A stretch of DNA of 59,997 nt from Niabella aurantiaca DSM 17617 (GTDB lineage: Bacteria; Bacteroidota; Bacteroidia; Chitinophagales; Chitinophagaceae): NCBI RefSeq assembly GCF_000374125.1, contig NZ_KB893635.1, forward strand, positions 1 through 59,997, written 5' to 3'. Every line of letters starts with the position of its first letter. The first letter of the stretch is position 1. Position numbers and translations under genes: made by a program. The notes under the pieces are model-generated. The model did no database searches and was not told the DNA's origin. It saw only the letters and a list, made by a program, of their open reading frames with translations. Shown piece after piece: positions 1-8,240 of the stretch.

Positions 1-239
1 CATTCAAAAAACTGGCCCTCTGGTATAATGAAGTGGAAGATTCCGGATTAAAAGTATTTCGAACGGTGGCCAGATCCATTGAAACCCATCATCAAAGTAT
101 CCTTAATTATTTTAATAATCGAAGCACCAATGCAGCGGCAGAATCTTTTAACGCTAAAATTAAGGCCTTCAGAGCCGCTGCAAGAGGGGTAAGAGATATT
201 AACTTTTTCCTATTCAGACTCGCTAATATTTATGCCTGA
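1..239 (+). CDS. ISL3-type transposase, C-terminal fragment (cut by window edge)
   Basis: The reading frame is open from the first bases of the window (in frame from position 3) to a TGA at 237-239, so only about the last 78 residues are present. The sequence around ETHHQSILNYFNNRSTNA and ESFNAKIKAFRAAARG matches the C-terminal end of DDE transposases of the ISL3 group (IS204/IS1001/IS1096/IS1165), including the conserved N-A-E-S-x-N-x-x-I-K stretch near the last catalytic Glu. A GTG at 33 is not needed as a start. The element ends close to the tRNA-Phe gene; no terminal inverted repeat could be recognised between 240 and 352. Whether the full element is intact lies outside the window. Confidence 0.8.
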   Translation, partial: FKKLALWYNEVEDSGLKVFRTVARSIETHHQSILNYFNNRSTNAAAESFNAKIKAFRAAARGVRDINFFLFRLANIYA

Positions 240-352
240 TCCCCCAATTTTTCAACCTGATCCATAATTATCCGGAAAGACAACAAAAGACGGAATTATT
301 GTACCAAAGAAAAAGCAGCTACGAATTTTAAACGTAACTGCTTGACTTTTTG

Positions 353-425
353 TGGTGTGGGCCGGGATCGAACCGGCGACACAAGGATTTTCAGTCCTTT
401 GCTCTACCGACTGAGCTACCGCACC
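353..425 (-). tRNA. tRNA-Phe (GAA)
   Basis: The minus strand folds as a standard 73-nt tRNA. It has a D-arm with AGCTCAGTCGGTAGAGC, an anticodon stem AAGGA/TCCTT around loop CTGAAAA (anticodon GAA), and a T-arm GCCGG-TTCGATC-CCGGC. The acceptor stem starts GGTGCGG and ends CCACACC, leaving a single C-A mismatch at pair 5:68. The discriminator base is A and CCA is not encoded. Confidence 0.95.
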
Positions 426-549
426 ATCCTTTCCGCCTTTAGCGGGCTGCAAATATAGAGTATATGCAGTATATTGTCAAAAATATGTGGAAAAACTTAT
501 AAAAAGCTTCGGTTCCTTTCTGCCGGGGGACCAGCGAAAGACCCTTGGA

Positions 550-2817
550 CTACATGCCGTATTCACTTAAAAATTTGATCCGCATAATTTTCAGCTGCTC
601 CCAGTTAAAATCAAAATCTGCCAGTTCTTCCTGGGCCAGCTGCAGGGAGGAGGTTTCGCAGCTTTTGAAATATTCGATGATCTCGTCCTGCTCGTCTTCA
701 TCCAGCATTTCGTCGATGGCATAGCCAAGGTTCAGCTTGGTACCACTGGCGGCAATGGTCTCCATCTCCTCCAGCATTTCATTCATTTGCCAGCCTTTAT
801 TTTTGGCGATGGTTTCCAGCGGTATTTTTTTATCGGTCTGCTGAATGATGTACACCTTATTCCCGCTTTTGTTCACCACGCTCTTCATTACAAAATCGTC
901 CGGCTTCTGGATATTGTTGTCTTCCACATAACGTGCCACCAGCTCTACAAAAGGTTTACCATAGCGAATGGCCTTTCCTTTGCTCACGCCCTGGCATTTT
1001 TCCAGTTCTGCTATAGTTGTGGGGTACAGGGTTGCCATATCCAGCAATGAGTTCTCAAGAAAAATAACAAAAGGTGGCAGACTTTTCCGTTTGGCTTCTT
1101 TCTGACGCAATTCCTTCAGCATTTCAAAGAGCTGCTGATCGGTAGCAGCGCCGTCCCCGTCTTCTGTGCCCGGGGCCTCGTCATCATCCCAGGCTTCTTC
1201 AAATTTATTGTTGAGCACAATAGAGAGGGACCTTGGTTTCTTTAAAAAGGAATTACCTGCGGGAGTGATCTTCAGTACGCCGTACTCCTCTATATCCTTT
1301 TTCAGCAGCCCTTCCAGCAACATTTGGCGGATCAGGGAATTCCAGAACAGCGTATCCTGGCCTTTCCCGATGCCGAAAGAAGACAAACCTTCATGCCGGA
1401 ACATTTTTACCTGGGGTGTCAGCTTCCCAATGAGGATATTGACGGTATAGTCGGTAGCAAAGCGTTCATCCAGTTCTTTAATAGTTTTCAGCACCTGTAC
1501 TGCCTGGCCTTTTGCTTCGATTCGTTCTTTCGGGTGCTTGCAATTATCGCATTGTCCGCAGTTCTCCACTTCGTATTGTTCTCCAAAGTAGCTCAGGATC
1601 ACCTTCCGGCGGCAAACACCGCTTTCCGCATAAGCAACGGTCTCATTGATAAGCTGTGCTCCAACTTCCCGTTCGCTGAGCGGTTTATCCCGCATTAAAT
1701 GTTCCAGCTTGCTCACGTCTTTATGCGAGTAGTACAGCAGGCATTTCCCTTCCAGCCCGTCGCGCCCGGCGCGCCCGGTTTCCTGGTAATAGTTTTCGAT
1801 GGATTTGGAAATATTATAATGAATGACAAAACGGATATCGGGCTTGTCGATCCCCATTCCAAAGGCAATGGTGGCCACGATCACCTGTACATCTTCATTC
1901 AGAAACTGGTCCTGCCGTTCTGCACGCAGCTTACTGTCAAGACCTGCATGATAGGCCACGGCCTTGATGCCATTGGCCATCAGGATCTCTGCCAGTTCTT
2001 CGGTGGTCTTTCGGTTCAGCGTATAAATGATCCCGCTTTTATTCTTCATGCTTTTGATAAAGCGGACGATACTTTCGTTGGTTTGCTTTTTATTGATCTT
2101 GGGTGCGATCTCATAATAGAGATTATCGCGATTAAAAGAAGAAATAAAAATATTGGCTTCTTTAAGCCCCAGGTTCTTGATGATGTCGCTCTGCACTTTT
2201 GGTGTAGCGGTTGCCGTAAGGGCGATCACCGCCGCATCCGGGTTGATCTGGTTCATCATTTCGCGAAGCCGCCGGTATTCCGGCCGGAAGTCGTGCCCCC
2301 ATTCAGAGATACAATGCGCTTCGTCTACCGCAAAAAAAGAAATATCCAGATCGCTGAAAAAAGCCAGGTTCTCCTGTTTGGTAAGGGTTTCCGGTGCTAC
2401 GTACAGGAGCTTTGTTTTACCAGACAGGAGGTCATCGTGTACCTCCTTGATCTCTTTCTTATTGAGTGTTGAATTTAAAAAGTGTGCAATTTCATCATTG
2501 CTGTTATAGCCCCGTACCAGGTCCACCTGGTTCTTCATCAGCGCAATCAGCGGAGAAACGATGATCGCCACACCCTCCATGATTACGGCCGGTAACTGGT
2601 AGCAGAGGCTTTTTCCACCTCCGGTAGGCATAATGACAAACGTATCTTTTCCTGCTAAAAGTGATCGGATAATGGCCTCTTGTTTCCCTTTAAATTTTTG
2701 AAAGCCAAAGTTCTTTAATAATTCTCCGTGTAGATCTGTCTTTGTTTCTGTCTTCCTGGTGCGGCTGACCGCGGGTTCCTTCTTCCTGGTGGCCTTCTTT
2801 TCGCTTTTCACTGCCAT
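550..2817 (-). CDS. recQ: ATP-dependent DNA helicase RecQ
   Basis: 755-residue superfamily 2 3'-5' DNA helicase of recombination and replication-fork repair. Visible motifs are Walker A MPTGGGKS (about 63-70), DEAH Walker B (165-168), motif III LTATATPKV, motif VI QETGRAGRDG, the RecQ zinc-binding cysteines (CRRKVILSYFGE, then CGQCDNC), a winged-helix RQC region, and an HRDC domain around LLDMATLYPTTIAELEKCQG. It is roughly 150 residues longer than E. coli RecQ. The extra length is a basic N-terminal tail of about 30 residues and a C-terminal extension after HRDC that ends in an acidic segment, a form I recall as usual in Bacteroidota. It stands alone on the minus strand, divergent from the kdsD operon. 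Confidence 0.95.
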   Translation of the reverse strand: MAVKSEKKATRKKEPAVSRTRKTETKTDLHGELLKNFGFQKFKGKQEAIIRSLLAGKDTFVIMPTGGGKSLCYQLPAVIMEGVAIIVSPLIALMKNQVDLVRGYNSNDEIAHFLNSTLNKKEIKEVHDDLLSGKTKLLYVAPETLTKQENLAFFSDLDISFFAVDEAHCISEWGHDFRPEYRRLREMMNQINPDAAVIALTATATPKVQSDIIKNLGLKEANIFISSFNRDNLYYEIAPKINKKQTNESIVRFIKSMKNKSGIIYTLNRKTTEELAEILMANGIKAVAYHAGLDSKLRAERQDQFLNEDVQVIVATIAFGMGIDKPDIRFVIHYNISKSIENYYQETGRAGRDGLEGKCLLYYSHKDVSKLEHLMRDKPLSEREVGAQLINETVAYAESGVCRRKVILSYFGEQYEVENCGQCDNCKHPKERIEAKGQAVQVLKTIKELDERFATDYTVNILIGKLTPQVKMFRHEGLSSFGIGKGQDTLFWNSLIRQMLLEGLLKKDIEEYGVLKITPAGNSFLKKPRSLSIVLNNKFEEAWDDDEAPGTEDGDGAATDQQLFEMLKELRQKEAKRKSLPPFVIFLENSLLDMATLYPTTIAELEKCQGVSKGKAIRYGKPFVELVARYVEDNNIQKPDDFVMKSVVNKSGNKVYIIQQTDKKIPLETIAKNKGWQMNEMLEEMETIAASGTKLNLGYAIDEMLDEDEQDEIIEYFKSCETSSLQLAQEELADFDFNWEQLKIMRIKFLSEYGM

Positions 2818-2968
2818 TTCTGTAATATAAAGATTTAATAGTCGTTCAATATCCTTAAAAGATACGCCGGATATTCAGAATAAAAAAATTTTCGGGTAGC
2901 GAATTTAGCTAAGGATTCCCTGCTTTTAAAATATTAATGGTTAAAGTTTTTTGTGCCCATATAAATAA

Positions 2969-2976
2969 TACATTTG
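2969..2976 (+). promoter_or_regulatory. Candidate Bacteroidota -7 box for the kdsD operon
   Basis: TACATTTG fits the Bacteroidota -7 consensus TAnnTTTG and lies 27 bases before the kdsD ATG. An upstream TTTG (2950-2953) is 15 bases away, shorter than the usual 17-23, so the -33 match is weak. Confidence 0.4.
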
Positions 2977-3003
2977 TGTTTTCTTAACGAGGCCGATATA
3001 TAA

Positions 3004-3966
3004 ATGAGTGACAATATTTTACAGCGCGCCAGAAAGACATTCCAATTAGAGGCCGATGCGCTTAATGAAGTACAGCAGTTATTGAATGAGGATTTTATGC
3101 AAGCCGTTTTGCTGATCCATAACTGTTTGGGACGCGTAGTTTTTAGCGGGATCGGCAAAAGTGCGCTGGTGGCGCAGAAAATTGTGGCTACCTTCAACTC
3201 TACCGGAACACCCTCTATTTTCATGCACGCAGCCGATGCCTTGCACGGCGATCTGGGAATGGTGCAGGAATCGGATGTAGTGATCATTCTTAGTAAAAGC
3301 GGATACAGCCCCGAAATAAAAGCGTTGGTGCCGCTGGTAAAGAACTTTGGGAACAAGCTGATCGCGATTGTGGGAAATACAAACTCCTACCTGGCTCAGC
3401 AGGCGGATCTTATATTAAATACAACGGTGCACCAGGAAGCCTGCCCCAATAACCTGGCGCCCACATCGAGCACAACGGCGCAAATGGTAATGGGCGATGC
3501 ACTGGCCACCTGCCTGATGGATCTGAAGGGGTTTAAAGATGATGACTTTGCAAAATTTCACCCCGGGGGTACATTGGGAAAGAAATTGTACCTGAGCGTT
3601 GCAGATGTTTTTCCAGGCAATGACCGGCCCCTGGTTTATGAAAATCAGTCGCTGAAAGAAGTGATCGTTGAGATCACACAAAAAAGATTAGGCGTTACCG
3701 CTGTTGTAAATGAACAAAAAGAGCTGGAAGGAATTATTACAGATGGGGATCTCCGGCGGATGCTGGAAAAGAATACGGATATTGAGGGCACCGTGGCCCG
3801 TGATATCATGACGCGCAACCCCAAAACAATTGAACCGGGTGAACTGGCAGTTTCTGCCCTTGATATCATGCGGAAAAACTCCATAACCCAACTGGCGGTT
3901 GCGGAAGGAAAGAATTATTTAGGAATCATTCACATTCATGACCTGTTAAAGGAGGGGTTGATTTAA
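3004..3966 (+). CDS. kdsD: KpsF/GutQ-type D-arabinose-5-phosphate isomerase
   Basis: 320-residue sugar-phosphate isomerase converting ribulose-5-phosphate to arabinose-5-phosphate, the first step of Kdo supply for lipopolysaccharide. The N-terminal half is a SIS domain (GIGKSALVAQKIVATF; HAADALHGDLGMV; SKSGYSPEIKALVPLV; HPGGTLGKKL). The C-terminal part holds two CBS repeats (VTAVVNEQKELEGIITDGDL and the repeat ending IIHIHDLL). The length is typical of the family. It opens a tight plus-strand operon; the GDP-mannose pyrophosphorylase gene follows after 11 bases, which fits a shared role in surface polysaccharide precursors. Confidence 0.92.
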   Translation: MSDNILQRARKTFQLEADALNEVQQLLNEDFMQAVLLIHNCLGRVVFSGIGKSALVAQKIVATFNSTGTPSIFMHAADALHGDLGMVQESDVVIILSKSGYSPEIKALVPLVKNFGNKLIAIVGNTNSYLAQQADLILNTTVHQEACPNNLAPTSSTTAQMVMGDALATCLMDLKGFKDDDFAKFHPGGTLGKKLYLSVADVFPGNDRPLVYENQSLKEVIVEITQKRLGVTAVVNEQKELEGIITDGDLRRMLEKNTDIEGTVARDIMTRNPKTIEPGELAVSALDIMRKNSITQLAVAEGKNYLGIIHIHDLLKEGLI

Positions 3967-3977
3967 AAAAAGTAAGT

Positions 3978-5057
3978 ATGAGTAACCGTTATGTGGTAAT
4001 AATGGCGGGCGGCATCGGAAGCCGGTTCTGGCCCAAGAGCCGGACCAATTATCCGAAACAGTTCTTAGACATTCTGAATACAGGCAACACGCTGATCCAG
4101 TCTACATTTGTCCGGTATAACAAACTTGTTCCGGTAGAAAATATTTTTGTGGTCACTTCAGAAGAGTACCGGGAGATTGTAATGGAACAGCTTCCCGATC
4201 TGCCTGTAGCAAATATCGTAACCGAACCCTTCCGGAAGAATACGGCTCCCTGTATTGCATACATTGCCTTTAAAATTCAGAAAAAGGACCCCGAAGCGAT
4301 CATGATCGCTGCTCCGGCGGATAATCTGATCCTGGAAGATGAAGCATTTAATGATACCGTGGAGAATGCCCTGCAATTTGTAGAGTCTGTGAACGCGCTG
4401 GTAACTCTGGGGATCAAGCCCCGGAATCCCAATACCGGGTATGGGTATATTCAGCATGACACCATTGAAGCCGCGCCGGGGATCTTTAAGGTAAAGACAT
4501 TTACGGAAAAACCCAACCTGGAGCTGGCGAAAGTGTTTGTAAAAAGCGGGGATTTTTTATGGAATTCGGGGATTTTTACCTGGAAGATAAAGAATATCCT
4601 TATGGCCTTTGAAAAATACCTCCCGGAGATCCACGAAGTGTTTGCTGCATATCAGGACCAGTTCAACACGCCGGAAGAAGCTGCGGTGATCGAGGAGATT
4701 TATGCCCAATGCTCCAACATATCCATCGATTTCGGCATCATGGAAAAGGCGTCGAATGTATATGTGATCCCTGCCTCCTTTACCTGGAGCGACCTGGGCA
4801 CCTGGAAGAGCGCGTATGATAATATGAGCAAGGATTATTTTGATAACGCTGTTGTGGGGCAGGATGTAATGGTGTATGATACGCACAATTGTATGGTGCA
4901 TGTGCCGGAAGGAAAGCTGGTGGTATTACAGGGGCTTGAGAATTTTATTGTAGTGGATACCAATGATGTGCTGCTGATCTGTAAAAAAGACCAGGAGCAG
5001 GAGATTAAGAATTACGTTGCGGATGTAAAGAGGAATAAGGACGAAAAATATCTTTAA
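3978..5057 (+). CDS. manC: Mannose-1-phosphate guanylyltransferase
   Basis: 359-residue nucleotidyltransferase making GDP-mannose from mannose-1-phosphate and GTP. The pyrophosphorylase signature MAGGIGSRFWPKSR is at residues 10-23, followed by YPKQFLDI. The sugar-binding FTEKPN and WNSGIFTWK motifs are in the middle. It lacks the phosphomannose isomerase domain found in bifunctional ManC/AlgA proteins, so it is the short monofunctional form. It lies 11 bases after kdsD and 2 bases before the exonuclease gene, so the genes are very likely co-transcribed. Confidence 0.92.
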   Translation: MSNRYVVIMAGGIGSRFWPKSRTNYPKQFLDILNTGNTLIQSTFVRYNKLVPVENIFVVTSEEYREIVMEQLPDLPVANIVTEPFRKNTAPCIAYIAFKIQKKDPEAIMIAAPADNLILEDEAFNDTVENALQFVESVNALVTLGIKPRNPNTGYGYIQHDTIEAAPGIFKVKTFTEKPNLELAKVFVKSGDFLWNSGIFTWKIKNILMAFEKYLPEIHEVFAAYQDQFNTPEEAAVIEEIYAQCSNISIDFGIMEKASNVYVIPASFTWSDLGTWKSAYDNMSKDYFDNAVVGQDVMVYDTHNCMVHVPEGKLVVLQGLENFIVVDTNDVLLICKKDQEQEIKNYVADVKRNKDEKYL

Positions 5058-5059
5058 AT

Positions 5060-5782
5060 ATGCTTGCACAATATCCGGTTCATTCCATTCTTTTTTTAGA
5101 CATCGAAACCGTGCCCCAGTATGCCTCTTTTAACGAGGTGCCGGATGCCTGGAAACATTTGTGGGAGCGGAAGGCCGGTACCCTGCTGCGCAACAGGGAA
5201 GAAGAAACCCCGGAAAGCATTTATGAACGTGCCGGCATTTATGCGGAGTTTGGAAAGATCGTTTGCATCAGTTGCGGCATTATCCAGGGAGGCCCCGGCC
5301 AGCGGAAGATAGTATTGAAGTCTTTTTACGGCAGTGATGAAAAGCAACTGCTCCTGGCATTTGCGGAGATGCTGCAAAAATTTTCTGCAAATGAGCAGAA
5401 ATACCTGTGCGCGCACAATGGAAAGGAATTTGACTTTCCGTATTTGTGCAGAAGAATGCTGATCAACGGAGTACCCATTCCTCTGCTTTTGAATACCGCA
5501 GGCAAAAAGCCCTGGGAAGTGAACCATCTGGACACGATGGAACTTTGGAAATTTGGAGATTTTAAAAGCTATACCACACTGAACCTGCTGGCCCATGCGC
5601 TGGGGGTACCTACTCCAAAGGATGACATCGACGGGAGTATGGTTGCAGATGTTTTTTATAAAGAGCAACAGATCGAACGCATTGTTACCTATTGTCAGAA
5701 AGATGTGGTGACCGTTGCACAAATCTTCCTGAAAATGAATGGGGAGCCATTGATCGGCGAACAAAATATTGAATACAAATAG
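5060..5782 (+). CDS. Predicted 3'-5' exonuclease, PolB-like exonuclease family
   Basis: 240-residue DnaQ-fold nuclease of the family related to the exonuclease domain of B-family polymerases (PF10108 type). Exo I is FLDIETVPQ near the N-terminus with the catalytic D and E. Exo II is AHNGKEFDFPYL (N..D). Exo III is YCQKDVVTVAQIF (Y-C-x-x-D). No polymerase domain follows. It sits 2 bases after manC and 6 bases before the MmcQ gene, so it is the third cistron of the operon. The biological substrate is unknown; a DNA repair or RNA trimming role are both possible. Confidence 0.85.
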   Translation: MLAQYPVHSILFLDIETVPQYASFNEVPDAWKHLWERKAGTLLRNREEETPESIYERAGIYAEFGKIVCISCGIIQGGPGQRKIVLKSFYGSDEKQLLLAFAEMLQKFSANEQKYLCAHNGKEFDFPYLCRRMLINGVPIPLLLNTAGKKPWEVNHLDTMELWKFGDFKSYTTLNLLAHALGVPTPKDDIDGSMVADVFYKEQQIERIVTYCQKDVVTVAQIFLKMNGEPLIGEQNIEYK

Positions 5783-5788
5783 TTCTGT

Positions 5789-6115
5789 ATGAATATCGAA
5801 GATCTCCGGGAATATTGTTTGCAGCTCCCGTTTGTGGAAGAGGGGTTTCCCTTTGGCCCGGACACCCTGGTGTTTAAAGTAAACGGAAAAATATTCCTGC
5901 TGGCGGGCCTCAATAATGACCCGCTGCAGTTCAATGTAAAGTGTAACCCCGAGAAAGCGGAAGAGCTGCGGGAGCAGTACAATTCCGTTCTGCCCGGGTA
6001 TCATATGAACAAAAAGCACTGGAACACCGTTGTTGTGGACGGCTCTGTACCCAACCGGTTATTGAAAGAGTGGATCACGGATTCGTATAACCTGGTAGCA
6101 AAGACCAGGAAATAA
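5789..6115 (+). CDS. MmcQ/YjbR family protein
   Basis: 108-residue protein of the MmcQ/YjbR family, a small CyaY-like DNA-binding fold. Family features are the N-terminal NIEDLREYCLQLPFVEEGFP, the FKVNGKIFLL strand, the NVKCNPEKAEELREQY segment, and the MNKKHWNTVVVDGSVP block near the C-terminus. The length is typical. It is the last cistron of the kdsD operon. The cellular role of the family is not established. Confidence 0.88.
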   Translation: MNIEDLREYCLQLPFVEEGFPFGPDTLVFKVNGKIFLLAGLNNDPLQFNVKCNPEKAEELREQYNSVLPGYHMNKKHWNTVVVDGSVPNRLLKEWITDSYNLVAKTRK

Positions 6116-6400
6116 GTTTACGGGGAACAACGGGCAGATCCCTTGGGCCATACCTGGTTTAAAAATACATTCCTGCGCCGAATATCGTTTGAAAAAAGCG
6201 CGTGAAACGTTATCTCCGAATCAGGCAAAAATTGTGAAGGAAATGGCTGCAGACAGCGGATCGCTTTTAAAAAGTTATCGAATCCTCAAATAAGCAAGAT
6301 CAGTATTCATAGAAATGTAAGCATTCTATGTAAACAGCGTATCATCAAGCGCATAGGTCTTGCAAAGGGGGTTCGGGAAATCATAAAAAAGAAGAATGCA

Positions 6401-7936
6401 CTAAAACACCATCTGTTGCTCTTTTTTGCTCCCGTAAAAACTAAGGATCTCTTCAAGAAGAGCCCGGTCATTGCTTAAACGCGGTACTTTATGCTGGCCA
6501 CCCAGTTTCCCCTTGTGGTGCAGCCAGTCTATAAAAAGGCCTTTTGGCAATGCGTGTACCACGGGCATTTTTAAGGCAATATCTTTATGACGTTTGGCTT
6601 CGTAATCACTGTTGATGGCTTTCAGCGCGGCATCAAGGTGTTGTACAAACACTGCTAAACTTTCCGGTATTTTCTCAAACTCGATCAGCCATTCGTGTCC
6701 CCCGTTTGCTTCATCAGAAAAATAAACAGGAGCCGCGGTATAGTCATTGACCACCGCACCGGTTTGCTGGCAGGCCAGCTGTATGGCCTTGTCGGTATTA
6801 TCAATGATCACTTCCTCTCCAAAGGCATTGATAAAATGCCGGACCCTTCCGGATACGACGATCCTAAAAGGGTTTTTCGAGATGAACCGGATCGTATCGC
6901 CCAGCAGGTAGCGCCACAGTCCCCCGTTGGTACTGATCACGGGGGCGTAATTCGTATACAGTTCCACATCCTTTAGCCCGATCGTTTGAGGCTGCGCGCT
7001 GCCATATTCGCTTACCGGCATGAATTCCATAAAAATACCGTGGTCTGTGAACAACAGCATGCCTTCTTCTCCCGGGACCTGCTGGGCCGCAAAAAAACCT
7101 TCGCTGGCGTTATAAGTTTCCAGGTAATGAATGTCCTTGCCTACGATCTTTTTAAACTGGTCCCGGTAGGGAGTAAAGGAAACGCCGCCATGCATATACA
7201 ATTCAAGTCCCGGCCAAACATCCGCGATCAATGATTTTCCGGTGATCTCCAGGATCCGTTTAAATAATACCAGGGTCCAGGTAGGAACCCCGCTTACCGA
7301 AGTGACGTTTTCCCGGATGGCCTGCGCCGCTATCTTTTCCAGCTTCGTTTCCCAGTCGTCCATCAAAGCAATGCTGAGCTCCGGGGTCCGGAGCCAGTGG
7401 CCCCAGAACGGGCTGTTCTGCAGCAGAACCGCGCTCAGGTCGCCAAACTGCACTTCTTCATTCAGTGCATTGATGTTATGGCTGCCGCCCAGCACCAACC
7501 CTTTTCCCGTAAGCATGGTGCTGTCCGGTTTAAACTGGTAATACATGGTCAGCACATCCTTGGCTGCTTTATAATGACAGTCTACCAGGCTTTCTTCACT
7601 GATCGGGATAAATTTGCTCTTGTCCCCACTGGTACCGCTGCTTTTTGCGAACCAAAAAATAGGAGAGTTCCAGAGTACGTTCTGCTCCCCGTTCATGCAG
7701 CGCTCGATATAGGGTTTCAGGTCGTTGTATTCATGAATGGGGATGGCCTTTTTAAAGTCGCGGATATGGTACAGGCTGCTGAAATGATATTTTCTTCCAA
7801 ACTCCGTGTATTGTGCGGAGGTAACCAGGTTCTGCAATACTTCCCGCTGCGCGTCCAGCGGGTGGCTGCGCCAGCCATCTATGCGCCATTGACGCATGCG
7901 GGCAAGAGATGATATCGCCGGACTTAACAGAGGCAT
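6401..7936 (-). CDS. GH3-type acyl-adenylate synthetase (auxin-responsive GH3 family)
   Basis: 511-residue member of the GH3 family (PF03321), an ANL-superfamily enzyme that adenylates carboxylic acids and, in plants, conjugates them to amino acids. The phosphate-binding motif is visible in the N-terminal third (FAKSSGTSGDKSKFIPIS). The central YNASEGFFAAQ and the YRYLLGDT-like motif (WRYLLGDTIRF) that contact the adenylate are also present. There is no signal peptide, so it is cytoplasmic. In Bacteroidota these proteins are common and their substrate is unknown. It is divergent from the GH92 gene, with no obvious functional link. Confidence 0.88.
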   Translation of the reverse strand: MPLLSPAISSLARMRQWRIDGWRSHPLDAQREVLQNLVTSAQYTEFGRKYHFSSLYHIRDFKKAIPIHEYNDLKPYIERCMNGEQNVLWNSPIFWFAKSSGTSGDKSKFIPISEESLVDCHYKAAKDVLTMYYQFKPDSTMLTGKGLVLGGSHNINALNEEVQFGDLSAVLLQNSPFWGHWLRTPELSIALMDDWETKLEKIAAQAIRENVTSVSGVPTWTLVLFKRILEITGKSLIADVWPGLELYMHGGVSFTPYRDQFKKIVGKDIHYLETYNASEGFFAAQQVPGEEGMLLFTDHGIFMEFMPVSEYGSAQPQTIGLKDVELYTNYAPVISTNGGLWRYLLGDTIRFISKNPFRIVVSGRVRHFINAFGEEVIIDNTDKAIQLACQQTGAVVNDYTAAPVYFSDEANGGHEWLIEFEKIPESLAVFVQHLDAALKAINSDYEAKRHKDIALKMPVVHALPKGLFIDWLHHKGKLGGQHKVPRLSNDRALLEEILSFYGSKKEQQMVF

Positions 7937-8240
7937 TTGGAATCTGCAATATAATCACAAACGAATAAAATTAAATGGTTTTGTTGTTTATGCAGGGCGG
8001 AGGCGTAAATATCCGGAAGAAGATCGTTTGGGTATTTTTCCGGATCAAATTACCGGGTATTCACCGTTCCAGGCCGAAGGCGCCCATACATTTGAACCGG
8101 ATTTCAGCGAGCCGATCTGCAACCGGGAGCTATAATGGATCCGGGTGCCGGATTGCTTGTAAAACAAAAGCGCAGCAAAAAGAATTGATATCCGGGTATA
8201 TTTTTTTCAAATGAAGCAAACAGCCCTTAAATTTACTTCA
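7937..8240. other. Divergent intergenic region between GH3 and GH92 genes
   Basis: 304 bases separating two divergent genes. Short open frames here show no recognisable protein. No clear TAnnTTTG box or strong hairpin was found. Confidence 0.5.

Noticed and set aside
1699-2472. Long open frame opposite recQ
   Set aside because: Antisense to the conserved helicase motifs of recQ; a codon-bias shadow.
5096-6019. 307-codon frame antisense to the exonuclease and MmcQ genes
   Set aside because: Spans two well-supported genes on the other strand and has no recognisable domain.
6116-6400. Open stretch after the MmcQ gene ending in a helix-like 40-residue segment
   Set aside because: No start codon in the frame and no convincing homology; kept as non-coding.
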